Positions 44,044 to 53,187 of a stretch of 64,000 bases of DNA are shown here, piece after piece. Origin of the DNA: Anaerolineae bacterium (GTDB lineage Bacteria; Chloroflexota; Anaerolineae; Aggregatilineales; UBA2796); the NCBI GenBank assembly GCA_019637615.1, contig JAHBVJ010000006.1:1-64000 (forward strand), written 5' to 3'. The notes under the pieces were generated by a model, which was not told the DNA's origin, did not search any database, and worked only from the letters and a program-made list of their open reading frames with translations. The translations under genes and the position numbers were made by a program. How positions within the stretch are numbered: position 1 is the stretch's first letter; the number at the start of each line of letters is the position of its first letter.

Positions 44044-44910
44044 TTAACGTCCGTTATCGGCTTCACCTGCTTCGGGATCGCGCGGCAAAATTGAGGTCAA
44101 AAACGAGATAACCCGACGAATCCCGCGCATTTCTGGGGCATCAAGCTGAGTATCAGGAACAGCATGGATATGGATGTTGATCACGGAGATGTTGTCATCA
44201 CTGCCACGGCGCATCGCTTCCTCAACCAAGCGGTCACACACGCCATTCTCATTGTCATCATCGCCCAACAAGGCGGGCAGTTCATGATCCTCGATCACCG
44301 CCCAGAATCCGTCGCTGCACAGCAGCAGCCGATCACCATCTTGCAGCTTCACTTGGCTGATGTCGGCTTGCACGAACATCTCGATGCCCAAACAGCGATT
44401 CAAAACGGAACGCTGGTTGTGCGTGCGCAACTTATCGGGTGTCAATAATCGTGCGCGCACCATATCCCCGACGTTGCTGTGATCATTTGTCAGGCACATC
44501 ACGCGCTCATTGCGGACGAGGTACAGTCGGCTGTCGCCCACGTGAGCGACGGTCGCCATATTACCAGTGATGTTGATAGCAGTAAGTGTGGTTCCCATCC
44601 GTGCTTGACGAACGGTAGCCTCACGGAAGATAGTCAGGTTGGCTTCGCGAAATGCATCCCGAAAGTTACGTTCGGCCTGACCGACGGGGCCGTTGTAGAA
44701 GATATGAAACAAGGTTTGGATCGCCAACTTACTGGCGACTCCGCCATGTTCATAGCCGCCCAACCCATCTGCCAACCCATATAAATAGCCGTGTGTGCTG
44801 ATGACATCCGAATCCGGCTCGACAAGCTGGATCGAGTCTTGATTTTCTTCGCGCACAGCGCCAACATGAGTTTTTCCAGTAGAGGCTATGGGGTTGGGAG
44901 AGTCTGGCAT
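44044..44910 (-). CDS. PP2C-family protein phosphatase
   Basis: A 288-residue metal-dependent Ser/Thr phosphatase (PppL/Stp type). Metal-binding Asp motifs are HVGAVREENQDS near the N-terminus, YGLADGLGGYEHG near 48-60, VAHVGDSRLYLVRN near 126-139 and LLLCSDGFWAVIED near 201-214. The last Asp position lies in RGSDDNISVINI. The ATG at 44910 is preferred over an upstream TTG at 44928. It is the natural counterpart of the two kinases downstream. Confidence 0.93.
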   Translation of the reverse strand: MPDSPNPIASTGKTHVGAVREENQDSIQLVEPDSDVISTHGYLYGLADGLGGYEHGGVASKLAIQTLFHIFYNGPVGQAERNFRDAFREANLTIFREATVRQARMGTTLTAINITGNMATVAHVGDSRLYLVRNERVMCLTNDHSNVGDMVRARLLTPDKLRTHNQRSVLNRCLGIEMFVQADISQVKLQDGDRLLLCSDGFWAVIEDHELPALLGDDDNENGVCDRLVEEAMRRGSDDNISVINIHIHAVPDTQLDAPEMRGIRRVISFLTSILPRDPEAGEADNGR

Positions 44911-44932
44911 CGCATTGTTCCGATACAAACAA

Positions 44933-44964
44933 CACAGGGAGAGTCTTTAGTGTCCCTCCCTGTG
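44933..44964 (-). terminator. Terminator-like hairpin after rpoD
   Basis: CACAGGGAG (44933-44941) pairs with CTCCCTGTG (44956-44964). On the minus strand it is followed by TTGTTTGTATC. It lies between the rpoD stop and the PP2C start, so it separates the sigma factor transcript from the kinase/phosphatase group. Confidence 0.6.
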
Positions 44965-45006
44965 CGCTTCGAATGCAATTGTTTGTATGCCCAAGTAACG
45001 GTGTTG

Positions 45007-46161
45007 CTAACTCAGATAATCCCGTAGGCTATGAGCAAGACGAGGATGGCGCAGTCGGCGCAGCGCTTCTTTTTCTAATTGACGGATGCGTTCACGGCTC
45101 AGGCCAAACTTGTTAGCAATCTCTTCCAATGTATGAGGATCGCCGCCGCCTAAACCAAACCGTAAGCGCAGAATATGGCTCTGACGTGGGGTTAACTCAC
45201 TGAGGACTTCTTCGATTGTTTCTTGTAACAGATGTTGGGTTGCTGATTCAACGGGGCTGGGGGATTCTTGATCTTCAATAAAATCACCGAATTCGCTGTC
45301 GCCATCATCACCTACTGGTCGCTCCAGCGCGATCGCGTGTTGGCTGGCATCCATCATGCCGCGAATGCTGTCGGCGGGTAGATCCATCTCGCTTGCGATC
45401 TCTTCTGGAGTGGGGCGGCGTCCGAGGTTCTGTTCAAGCGTCTGCGCGGTACGATACATCTGGCGGATGCGCTCGGTCATATGCAGCGGAATGCGGATTG
45501 TGCGCGTTTTCTGCGCCAGCGCGCGGGTGATAGCTTGACGTATCCACCATGTAGCATAGGTGCTGAAGCGATTGCCGCGCTTATAATCATATTTATCGAC
45601 CGCGCGCATCAGGCCGACGTTGCCTTCTTGAATTAGGTCAGGGAATGGCAACCCTTGCCCCATATAACGTTTGGCAATACTAACGACCAACCGTGTATTG
45701 GCGCGTCCAAGATGTTCGCGGGCAGCCTGTCCGTCAAATATCTGATGCTGAATTTCGTCGCGTATTTTACGTTCAACTTTGCGATTAGCAATCAAACGAC
45801 CTTGCGCGTCACGGCCTAATTCGATGCGTTTGGCGAGTTCGATTTCTTCTTGGGCAGTTAGGAGCGGCTCTTGGGCCATTTGGCGGAAATACAAGCCAAC
45901 GGGGTCATCAGCGGAAACGGCGTTAATGTCACCAATCGGATCGTGAACTTCGATCTCTTCGATTTCTTCTTCGAACTCGACTTCTTCTACATCATCGCGT
46001 CCCATATCGTCTTGACGTAGTTCGATGCCAAGTTCATCAAGTTCATCGAGGATAGTTTCTAGCGTGGCATTCTCATCATTTTCGTCTTCAAGCAGCTCCA
46101 TAACATCTTCAAACGTAACATAGCCTCGTCGGTCAGCCCGACTTATGAGTTCCTGAATCAC
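45007..46161 (-). CDS. rpoD: Primary-type RNA polymerase sigma factor
   Basis: A 384-residue sigma70. It has an acidic N-terminal region 1.1-like segment, region 1.2/2.1 (DPVGLYFRQMAQEPLLTAQEE), the core-binding and -10 region (GQGLPFPDLIQEGNVGLMRAVDKYDYKRGNRFSTYATWWIRQAI), region 3, and the -35-reading helix (TLEEIANKFGLSRERIRQLEKEALRRLRHP). Its specificity should fit the TTGACA/TATAAT-like promoters seen in this window. Length and full domain set make it group 1 or a close group 2 sigma. Confidence 0.94.
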   Translation of the reverse strand: MIQELISRADRRGYVTFEDVMELLEDENDENATLETILDELDELGIELRQDDMGRDDVEEVEFEEEIEEIEVHDPIGDINAVSADDPVGLYFRQMAQEPLLTAQEEIELAKRIELGRDAQGRLIANRKVERKIRDEIQHQIFDGQAAREHLGRANTRLVVSIAKRYMGQGLPFPDLIQEGNVGLMRAVDKYDYKRGNRFSTYATWWIRQAITRALAQKTRTIRIPLHMTERIRQMYRTAQTLEQNLGRRPTPEEIASEMDLPADSIRGMMDASQHAIALERPVGDDGDSEFGDFIEDQESPSPVESATQHLLQETIEEVLSELTPRQSHILRLRFGLGGGDPHTLEEIANKFGLSRERIRQLEKEALRRLRHPRLAHSLRDYLS

Positions 46162-46744
46162 AGGTTTTCTAGCCTCCTCAGTGGAATACGTTTGATAGCC
46201 CGCGTAGTTATGGATATAACTGTTGGGTTCGGGCGTGTGTCAAGCCAAGTTAATGCTTCGAGCAGACAATTTACGTATGCTCGATTTTAGCATAAGACTA
46301 TTTATATGTGAAGTCTGTAGCAATCTACAGTATATGTGAAATAAAAAAATCGTCAACTAGCTTTTTATTAGATTTTAACAAGTCTTTGGTTTCAGTATGG
46401 GTCAGAGCGGGTTGACAAGGGTCAGCGACATAGTCATACCGTTTTATAACGTTGCCAACTTGCGTCGGCATAAAAAAACGTGATACCATGTTGATCAAGA
46501 AGATAGTAAAATTTTGATGCCTTAAAACGGCTCACCGAACGACCGTTGATGATCTACTATCAACGGTCGTATTTTAATAAGTGGTCATGCAAACTTAAGA
46601 CACCATCGAGACTGGATGTGACGATTAGTTTGATGCAATTCGCTGCACCCAGCGTGTTTTTTGTCGATTGCAACTAGCCACCACAGCGTTCAACAAATCC
46701 GCGAATAGTTCGCACACGAAGTATCGGGCAGGAGCTAGAGGAAT
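46162..46744. other. 580-base divergent noncoding region
   Basis: This lies between the rpoD and sensor-kinase starts, is AT-rich and has no supported protein gene. It holds a consensus -35 TTGACA (46412-46417) on the plus strand and a strong hairpin at 46539-46570, treated separately as a possible small RNA. The promoters of rpoD and the kinase should also be here but were not placed with confidence. Confidence 0.6.
46451..46580 (+). ncRNA. Possible small RNA upstream of the sensor kinase
   Basis: TTGACA at 46412-46417 is followed only by imperfect -10 candidates (TATAAC at 46445-46450 is 27 bases away). About 90 bases further on, a 12-base perfect stem ACGACCGTTGAT (46539-46550)/ATCAACGGTCGT (46559-46570) is followed by ATTTTAAT, which looks like an intrinsic terminator in a place where no upstream plus-strand gene ends. 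That implies a short transcript, but its 5' end is uncertain. Confidence 0.3.
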
Positions 46745-47821
46745 ATGACAACCGCCGCCACAAATGCTAAAGATGTACTTGTCAATGAGATCAGGTCAGA
46801 ATATGACCGAATCGGTCTGCGGATGCGCGAATTGCAATCGCTCACGGATCAAAGTCAAGCTGAAGTTCGCCGCTTGCAACAACGTAGCGTGGATATCACG
46901 ACACAAGTGCAGCGCATGGAAGCCAATATTGATACCGTGCCACGTATCGACCTCAAGACGATTTACAACGCAGCCATTGATACCAAAACTCGCTTGCTGA
47001 CGATGCAAAACCAGCTTGAGAAAGTTCAACAAGACCGCGTTCAGTTGGAAAAATTCGGTGATCTGCTGAAGCATCTACTCGATACGCTGGAAGGCACCCC
47101 GATCTCGGTTCCCTCTGCAAATGGTGGCGACATCATGAAGCAGAGTACGCTCTCCAACGAAATGATCATCCGCATTGTCGAGTCGCAAGAGTCAGAACGT
47201 CAACGCCTTGCGCGGCAAATGCACGACGGCCCCGCTCAATCCTTGACTAACTTTATTTTGCAGGCGGAAATTTGCCGTCGTTTGTTTGACCGCAACCCCG
47301 ACCGCGCGGGCGAAGAATTGGAAAACCTCAAAACGGCGGCGAGTTCTACCTTCCAGAAGGTGCGCGATTTTATCTTCGATCTGCGTCCGATGATGCTCGA
47401 TGACTTGGGGTTGGTACCCACCATTCGGCGCTATATCACCGCCCTGCAAGAAAAAGGTGGCCTCGATATTCGCATCACGCCGCTGGGCGAAGAACGCCGC
47501 CGGATGGAACCACATACCGAAGTCATGATGTTTCGTGCGGTGCAAGAAGTCTTGAATTATGCGCGTGAAATTTCAGGAGCCAACCGGATCGAACTGACGC
47601 TGGATGTCAGCGATAACCCGATCAAAGCAGTCATGACCTTCAACGGCAAAAGCTTGGATGAAACTGAGGCGCAAGGTGATCAAAAGAGCAAGGCATTTAG
47701 TTTAGTATCCTTGCAGCACCGCATCGAACTCGTACAGGGCACCATTGAACTTCTTAGCGCCGAAGAGGGTGGTGACAATCGCATTACGGTCACACTGGAA
47801 TCCAATGAGGAATTGATCTGA
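46745..47821 (+). CDS. DegS-like sensor histidine kinase, degenerate ATPase domain
   Basis: A 358-residue cytoplasmic protein with an N-terminal coiled coil (about 10-115), a HisKA_3 dimerisation helix with the phospho-acceptor His160 in ERQRLARQMHDGPAQSL, FDLRPMMLDDLGLVPTI, and a C-terminal HATPase-like region. The N-box reads QEVLNYAREISGANRI rather than the usual QEALNNxxKHA, and no D-x-G-x-G box is seen (FNGKSLDETE), so ATP binding may be lost. It precedes cpaB by 170 bases; the Tad CpaE protein has a receiver domain that could be its partner. Confidence 0.8.
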   Translation: MTTAATNAKDVLVNEIRSEYDRIGLRMRELQSLTDQSQAEVRRLQQRSVDITTQVQRMEANIDTVPRIDLKTIYNAAIDTKTRLLTMQNQLEKVQQDRVQLEKFGDLLKHLLDTLEGTPISVPSANGGDIMKQSTLSNEMIIRIVESQESERQRLARQMHDGPAQSLTNFILQAEICRRLFDRNPDRAGEELENLKTAASSTFQKVRDFIFDLRPMMLDDLGLVPTIRRYITALQEKGGLDIRITPLGEERRRMEPHTEVMMFRAVQEVLNYAREISGANRIELTLDVSDNPIKAVMTFNGKSLDETEAQGDQKSKAFSLVSLQHRIELVQGTIELLSAEEGGDNRITVTLESNEELI

Positions 47822-47991
47822 TCCGTAATAGAGACGGGCGTTACCGATTCGTAACAATCGATCCTATGTGTCGCCTAGACTGTCGGCGCTTACGCTATGA
47901 TTGATAGAATTGGACAAAACGCCCGCTTGCCCGTTTTGCGGGAGCAGAATACACTTAGCCTTAATCCTTTCCAGCCACTGGAGGAATCTGA

Positions 47992-49152
47992 ATGAACCGT
48001 CGCGTTTTGTTACTGTTGTTACTCTTGATTGTTGCAGCAGCAGCACTTATTCTGGTGTTGTTTTCGCAGGGATTGCTCGGCGGCTCGCCAACCCCCGCAC
48101 CTACCGGAGTAACCAACATATTGGGGACTCTTGAAGTGCCTCCTTCCGGCCCGACTGCCACTCCTCTGAAATTGACACCAATCGTGGTTGCCGTCCAAAA
48201 ACTGCCACGCGGTATCGTGATTCCTGAAGGCGCAGTAGACGTCCAACAGTGGCCTGTCGATAATGTGCCCTACTATCCCATCCAAGACCCCAAACTGGTC
48301 ATCGGTAGGATCGCCCGCACCGACATCGAAGTGGGTATGCCTATCCTTGAGACACAATTGGTGGAGAACCTCTTTGACATCCGCCTGAGTGGTCGTGGGA
48401 GTGATGCCGCTGCCGTCATTCCTTCGGGCAAGGTCGCCATTGCGGTGCCGATTGACCGTCTAACCAACGTCGCGCACGCCCCCAAGAGCGGCGACCGTAT
48501 TGACGTGATTATTTCGTTCCTGTTCGTAGACGTGGACGAAGAATTCCAGTCCATCAAGCCGAACAAGGTCAGCTTGACCTCGGTTTCGCAAGATGGCACG
48601 ATTCAAATCTTGCAAGCCATTGAAGGTCGTGTGGAGCCAAGTGGCGACTTCCCCAATCCGGTTGTCGTCGGCCCCAGTGAGCGTCAACGTCCACGGTTGG
48701 TCACTCAGCGCACAATCCAGAATGCATTGGTGCTGTATGTTGGCATGTTCCCGCCGGATGGTGACTTCTTAGGCCGTCGTCCGACGCCGACGCCAATTCC
48801 GGTCACACCCGGTGGCCCACCAACGCCGACGCCGGTGCAAAGTGGGGCGACACCCACCTCTAGCGTCTATAATCCGGACATCATCACGCTCGTGGTTGAT
48901 CCACAAGATGCGGTGGTGCTGGCATGGACAGTCGAAGCTGGTCTACCCATGTACTTCACCCTGCGGTCGGCGCAGGACGAGTCCACCAGTGAAACACTGG
49001 CAGTCTCGCTCGACTACATGCTCTCGACCTATCAAATTCCACAACCACAGAAACTGCCGTATGGTCTGGAGCCGCCCATCACGTCGATCCGCAAGTTGGC
49101 GATTAACCTCAATTTGACGGAACTCGGCGGGAGTGGTCAATCGGCACCTTAA
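47992..49152 (+). CDS. cpaB: Tad pilus assembly protein CpaB/RcpC
   Basis: A 386-residue exported protein with one N-terminal transmembrane helix (LLLLLLIVAAAALILVLFS), a SAF-like domain (IVVAVQKLPRGIVIPEGAVDVQQWPVD) and the RcpC-type domain (GKVAIAVPIDRLTNVAHAPKSGDRIDVI). Thr/Pro-rich linkers (PTPTPIPVTPGGPPTPTP) separate the parts. In proteobacteria CpaB works with the outer-membrane secretin. Here no secretin is near, consistent with a one-membrane envelope. It is the first structural gene of the Tad cluster. Confidence 0.88.
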   Translation: MNRRVLLLLLLLIVAAAALILVLFSQGLLGGSPTPAPTGVTNILGTLEVPPSGPTATPLKLTPIVVAVQKLPRGIVIPEGAVDVQQWPVDNVPYYPIQDPKLVIGRIARTDIEVGMPILETQLVENLFDIRLSGRGSDAAAVIPSGKVAIAVPIDRLTNVAHAPKSGDRIDVIISFLFVDVDEEFQSIKPNKVSLTSVSQDGTIQILQAIEGRVEPSGDFPNPVVVGPSERQRPRLVTQRTIQNALVLYVGMFPPDGDFLGRRPTPTPIPVTPGGPPTPTPVQSGATPTSSVYNPDIITLVVDPQDAVVLAWTVEAGLPMYFTLRSAQDESTSETLAVSLDYMLSTYQIPQPQKLPYGLEPPITSIRKLAINLNLTELGGSGQSAP

Positions 49153-49209
49153 CGCTAACGGCATTCTTGATGGTTAACATATGCTGATGAGTTGGAATGA
49201 GGAGTAAGT

Positions 49210-50532
49210 ATGGCCCCGGAGGCTGGTAAGGGATCAAGAATCAAGATCCTGATCGTCGATGATATTCCAGAAGCGCGAGAAAACCTCAAGAAGCTGCTGG
49301 CTTTTGAGACCGATATTGAAGTGGTCGGTACAGCCTCAACAGGACGCGAAGGTCTGACATTAGCGAAGGAGCTAATGCCAAACATCATCCTCATGGATAT
49401 CAACATGCCGGACATGGACGGCATCACCGCCACGAGGGAATTACGCAAAATGATTCCCTCGGCTGGTGTGGTGATGATGTCCGTGCAAGGTGAGGCCGAA
49501 TATATCCGGCGTGCGATGGCGGCGGGTGCCAAGGACTTCTTGACGAAGCCACCGCCCGCCGATGAACTGTACGAAACGATTCGGCGTGTCTTTAACGATT
49601 TGCCCGATGCCAGTTCAGTGATTACTTACGGTGGCGCGAGTGACGTTGCCGGAGGCGCACAGCGTACTGGCAGACTTAGCACGTTGGACTCTGGCAAAAC
49701 CACCCATGTAGTGGTTGTCTACAGCCCGCAAGGCGGGGTCGGCAAGACCACTGTTGCCACCAATATGGCGACCGAGTTGATGAAAGAAGGGACGAAAGTC
49801 CTGCTCATCGATGGCAAAATGCAGTTTGGTGATGTCGGCATCTTCTTAAATCTGAAGCCAGCCACCACGATCCTTGATCTGGTCAATGAGGCTGAAGATC
49901 TGGACATGGATCTGGTGAACAGCGTGTTGGCGACGCACGACAGCGGGTTACGGGTTTTGCTCGCCCCGCAGCGTCCTGAAGAAGCGGAGTTGGTTGATCC
50001 GTCGAGAGTGCGCATCATGATCGAGAAATTGCGTGGCGCTTTCGACTTCATCATCATCGATCTTGGCACGGCGCTAAGTGGCATCGCGCTGGAAGTGTTC
50101 GATCTCGCGGATCGCATTATCTTGGTTGCGACGCCTACGCTGCCTTCTGTAATCCACACGCTGACCGTGATCAAGCTGTTTGACGACCTTGGCTATCCAG
50201 AAGCGAAGGTGCAACTCGTGATCAACAAGGTCACGCCCGATTTGGAGCGTGCGAAGGTGACGTTAGCCGTCGCTGCTATCGAGAGCAGACTCAAACGTAA
50301 GGCTATCGGCGTCTTGCCGATGGATGAACGCAAAGTTCTATTTGCGGTCAACCGTGGTACTTCGGTCGTCGCCAAGGAACGCAATACATCGCCCGCCAAA
50401 GAAATCATCGCCTTGGCAGACGCGCTCAAGGCGAGCTTGCAACCGGATGTGGATGCGGCTGCTATTCCAGCGGATACAGGCAAGCCGGGTAGCAGCAATT
50501 TGCTGTCACGGTTCCTGACGACCAAGAAATAA
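49210..50532 (+). CDS. cpaE: Tad pilus assembly ATPase CpaE/TadZ with receiver domain
   Basis: A 440-residue two-domain protein. Residues 10-130 are a response-regulator receiver with acidic pocket VDD at 16-18, phospho-acceptor Asp63 in LMDINMPDMDG, Ser91 and Lys113. Residues 165-420 are a MinD/ParA-type ATPase with deviant Walker A SPQGGVGKTT (Lys179) and DFIIIDLGTAL. CpaE/TadZ proteins place the pilus machine at a cell pole. Unlike many TadZ, the receiver keeps all catalytic residues, so it may be phosphorylated, possibly through the kinase-like gene upstream. Confidence 0.9.
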   Translation: MAPEAGKGSRIKILIVDDIPEARENLKKLLAFETDIEVVGTASTGREGLTLAKELMPNIILMDINMPDMDGITATRELRKMIPSAGVVMMSVQGEAEYIRRAMAAGAKDFLTKPPPADELYETIRRVFNDLPDASSVITYGGASDVAGGAQRTGRLSTLDSGKTTHVVVVYSPQGGVGKTTVATNMATELMKEGTKVLLIDGKMQFGDVGIFLNLKPATTILDLVNEAEDLDMDLVNSVLATHDSGLRVLLAPQRPEEAELVDPSRVRIMIEKLRGAFDFIIIDLGTALSGIALEVFDLADRIILVATPTLPSVIHTLTVIKLFDDLGYPEAKVQLVINKVTPDLERAKVTLAVAAIESRLKRKAIGVLPMDERKVLFAVNRGTSVVAKERNTSPAKEIIALADALKASLQPDVDAAAIPADTGKPGSSNLLSRFLTTKK

Positions 50533-50572
50533 CCACCATCAGTAAGTGTAACTTCGGGATGAGGAGTATATT

Positions 50573-52036
50573 GTGTCACTACTAAGGCGCATTGAGCAAA
50601 AGGGTAAGGGTGGTGAACCACCCAAGGGAAACGAGCCAGCTGCATCTTCCAACTTGCCAGCCAATCGATTCGGTGGGGGAAGCAATCCTCCCGATTCGAA
50701 CTCTTCGTCCGATGATCGTGGTCTAAAGAGCCGTGTCTCTCTCCCTACGTCCAGCGCTGGCGCAGGTGGGCAGGGGTACCTTGATCTGAAATCGCGCGTA
50801 CAACAGAAATTGCTGTCCGAGCTTGATCCCTCGATGGATACGCGCTCGGCTGAAGTCCGTAATACCATTGAAGAATTGTTCAATACCATCCTTGCTGAAG
50901 AGAATATCGTCCTGAGTCGTGCTGAGAAAACTCGCCTGTTCGATCAGATCGTGGCGGAAATCCTCGGCTTTGGCCCACTCGAAATTCTGCTGGCGGATGA
51001 GACGATCAGCGAAATCATGGTGAACGGTGCGAAGAACGTTTACGTGGAGCAGAAAGGTCGTCTGACCCGCTCGAACGTGGTCTTCGAAAATGAAGATCAC
51101 GTGTTGCGCGTGCTCGACCGTATCGTTGCGCCGCTAGGTCGTCGTATCGACGAAAGCTCACCGATGGTAGACGCTCGTTTGCCGGATGGTTCCCGCGTGA
51201 ACGCGATCATCCGTCCGCTGGCCTTGTGCGGCCCCACCATCACCATCCGTAAATTCTCCAAGAAGCCGTTGACGGTGGAAGACTTGATCCGTTTCGGCTC
51301 GTTCACGGCAGAAATTGCCGAATTCATGCGTGCGTGCGTGATCGCTCGCTTGAACGGCGTCGTTTCGGGTGGTACGGGTTCCGGCAAGACGACGCTGCTC
51401 AACGTCATGTCCAGCTTCATCCCGAACGATGAGCGCATTGTGACGATTGAGAACGCGGCTGAATTGCAGCTTCGCCAAGAGCATGTCGTAACGCTGGAAA
51501 CGCGTGCAGCCAACATCGAAGGTAAAGGCGAAGTCACCATCCGCGACCTCGTCATCAACTCCCTCCGTATGCGTCCTGACCGCATTGTGGTTGGTGAGTG
51601 CCGTGGTGGTGAAGCGCTGGACATGTTGCAGGCCATGAATACTGGTCACGATGGTTCGCTGACCACTGCCCACGCGAACACCCCGCGTGACTGCCTTGCC
51701 CGTCTTGAAACGATGTGCTTGATGGCAGGTATGGACTTGCCCGTCCGCGCTATCCGTGAGCAAATTTCTGCTGCCGTCGATGTGATCGTGCAGCAAGAGC
51801 GTCTGCGTGACGGTTCGCGTAAAGTGGTCAAGATCAGCGAAGTGCAAGGCATGGAAGGCGACATCATCACCATGTCGGAAATCTTCGAATTCGAGCAGAC
51901 GGGCTACGAAGCGGGCAAGGTCATTGGTCGCATCCGCCCGACGGGTTTGCGTCCAAAGTTCATCGACCGCATCGACGCGGCTGGTATCCACCTGCCACCA
52001 GCGGTATTCGGTATCGGCTCGCTGAACCGTTTCTAA
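50573..52036 (+). CDS. cpaF: Tad secretion ATPase CpaF/TadA
   Basis: A 487-residue secretion ATPase powering pilus assembly. A low-complexity N-terminus (about 1-65) precedes the three-helix and N-terminal PAS-like domain (EEIxxFGPLEILLADETISEIMVNG region near 128-152). Walker A is SGGTGSGKTT with Lys272. The Asp box (NAAELQL), Walker B (RIVVGECRGGEALDM) and His box (GSLTTAHANTPRD) follow. It starts at GTG 50573. A strong terminator is 24 bases past the stop, separating cpaF from tadB. Confidence 0.93.
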   Translation: MSLLRRIEQKGKGGEPPKGNEPAASSNLPANRFGGGSNPPDSNSSSDDRGLKSRVSLPTSSAGAGGQGYLDLKSRVQQKLLSELDPSMDTRSAEVRNTIEELFNTILAEENIVLSRAEKTRLFDQIVAEILGFGPLEILLADETISEIMVNGAKNVYVEQKGRLTRSNVVFENEDHVLRVLDRIVAPLGRRIDESSPMVDARLPDGSRVNAIIRPLALCGPTITIRKFSKKPLTVEDLIRFGSFTAEIAEFMRACVIARLNGVVSGGTGSGKTTLLNVMSSFIPNDERIVTIENAAELQLRQEHVVTLETRAANIEGKGEVTIRDLVINSLRMRPDRIVVGECRGGEALDMLQAMNTGHDGSLTTAHANTPRDCLARLETMCLMAGMDLPVRAIREQISAAVDVIVQQERLRDGSRKVVKISEVQGMEGDIITMSEIFEFEQTGYEAGKVIGRIRPTGLRPKFIDRIDAAGIHLPPAVFGIGSLNRF

Positions 52037-52059
52037 GCATAGCAATGACGATGATTCAA

Positions 52060-52100
52060 GCAGTGAGTGATCCGAGCAAGGTTACTCACTGCTTTAGTTT
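52060..52100 (+). terminator. Intrinsic terminator between cpaF and tadB
   Basis: GCAGTGAGT (52060-52068) pairs with ACTCACTGC (52084-52092), followed by TTTAGTTTC. The Tad cluster is thus split into two transcription units or attenuated here. Confidence 0.75.
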
Positions 52101-52146
52101 CAGCACCCAAACAAATCCTTAATGCACGCTGGTATCGTAGATCAGC

Positions 52147-52152
52147 TATAAT
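52147..52152 (+). promoter_or_regulatory. -10 element upstream of tadB
   Basis: A consensus TATAAT at 52147-52152 lies 32 bases before the tadB ATG and just beyond the cpaF terminator. The best -35 (TGCACG, 52123-52128, 18-base spacer) is weak, so an activator may be needed. Confidence 0.55.
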
Positions 52153-52183
52153 GCTAACAACTTGAGTGTTCGGGAGATCCAGT

Positions 52184-53176
52184 ATGCCCCCTCAACTTTT
52201 TATTATCGTAGGCATCGTCGTGGTCGTGGTCGTGGTGTTAGTCATATTTGCTATCACCATCCGCTCCCGGCAGCGTAACGAGCTAGAAGACCGGCTTGGT
52301 CGGTATTCTGATGTCAATTTCATTGACGATAACAAGCTAAAACTAGCGGAGCCAGAGCAGCCGCAGGAAAAGAAGAAGGAAAGCGCGCTCGCCCTACGCT
52401 TGGATAGCATGATCGCGGGGCAAGATTTCGCCAAGAACATCAAGCAGCAGCTCGCTCGTGCCGACCTCAACCTGACGGTGACAGAATACATTGCGCTGCA
52501 TTTCATTGCGATGTTAGGGTTGGCTGCGATTGGCTTTTTGCTCACAGGTGGTCAGATCATCTGGGTGATCTTGGGCGGTGGCGTCGGGTTGTTCGTACCT
52601 CGGCTGTACATCTCCAATCTACAAGCGACCCGCCTCAAGAAATTTGAACAGCAGTTGCCGGATGTGCTTGGTCTGTGGGTGAATGCGTTGCGTTCTGGCT
52701 ATAGCAATATGCAATCGTTGGAAGCTATCGGTCGTGAAGCTCCTCAGCCCGCCTCTGGCGAAATCAAGCGCGTCGTGCTGGAAGTTCAAATTGGCATTAC
52801 ACAAGAAGAGGCCCTCGACCACTTGCTGACGCGTATGCCGAGCGACGACCTTGATTTGATCATCACCGCCATCAACATTCAGCGTGAGGTCGGTGGTAAT
52901 CTAGCAGAAATTCTCGACGTGATCGGGCACACGATCCGTGAACGCATCAAGCTCAAAGGTGAGATCCAAGTGTTGACGGCGCAAGGCCGTATCACAGGCT
53001 GGATTATCAGCTTGCTCCCGATTTTGCTGGCTATCTTCCTCGCGATTACTCAGCAAGACTATATGGGACGTTTGCTTTCCAATCGTTCTTGTGGATGGCC
53101 CATGTTGGGCATCGGCTTGGGCATGATTGGGATGGGTGCTGCGGTCATTCAAAAGGTCGTCGATATCGAGATCTAG
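52184..53176 (+). CDS. tadB: Tad inner-membrane protein TadB
   Basis: A 330-residue T2SSF-type platform protein. It has an N-terminal helix (QLFIIVGIVVVVVVVLVIFAI), a hydrophobic pair near 105-145, the T2SSF cytoplasmic domain (LPDVLGLWVNALRSGYSNMQSLEAI, and REVGGNLAEILDVIGHTIRERIKL) and a C-terminal membrane pair. The ATG at 52184 has GGGAG 7 bases upstream; a GTG at 52166 lies inside the leader. It is followed by tadC after 11 bases. Confidence 0.9.
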   Translation: MPPQLFIIVGIVVVVVVVLVIFAITIRSRQRNELEDRLGRYSDVNFIDDNKLKLAEPEQPQEKKKESALALRLDSMIAGQDFAKNIKQQLARADLNLTVTEYIALHFIAMLGLAAIGFLLTGGQIIWVILGGGVGLFVPRLYISNLQATRLKKFEQQLPDVLGLWVNALRSGYSNMQSLEAIGREAPQPASGEIKRVVLEVQIGITQEEALDHLLTRMPSDDLDLIITAINIQREVGGNLAEILDVIGHTIRERIKLKGEIQVLTAQGRITGWIISLLPILLAIFLAITQQDYMGRLLSNRSCGWPMLGIGLGMIGMGAAVIQKVVDIEI

Positions 53177-53187
53177 GCTGAAAGGGA

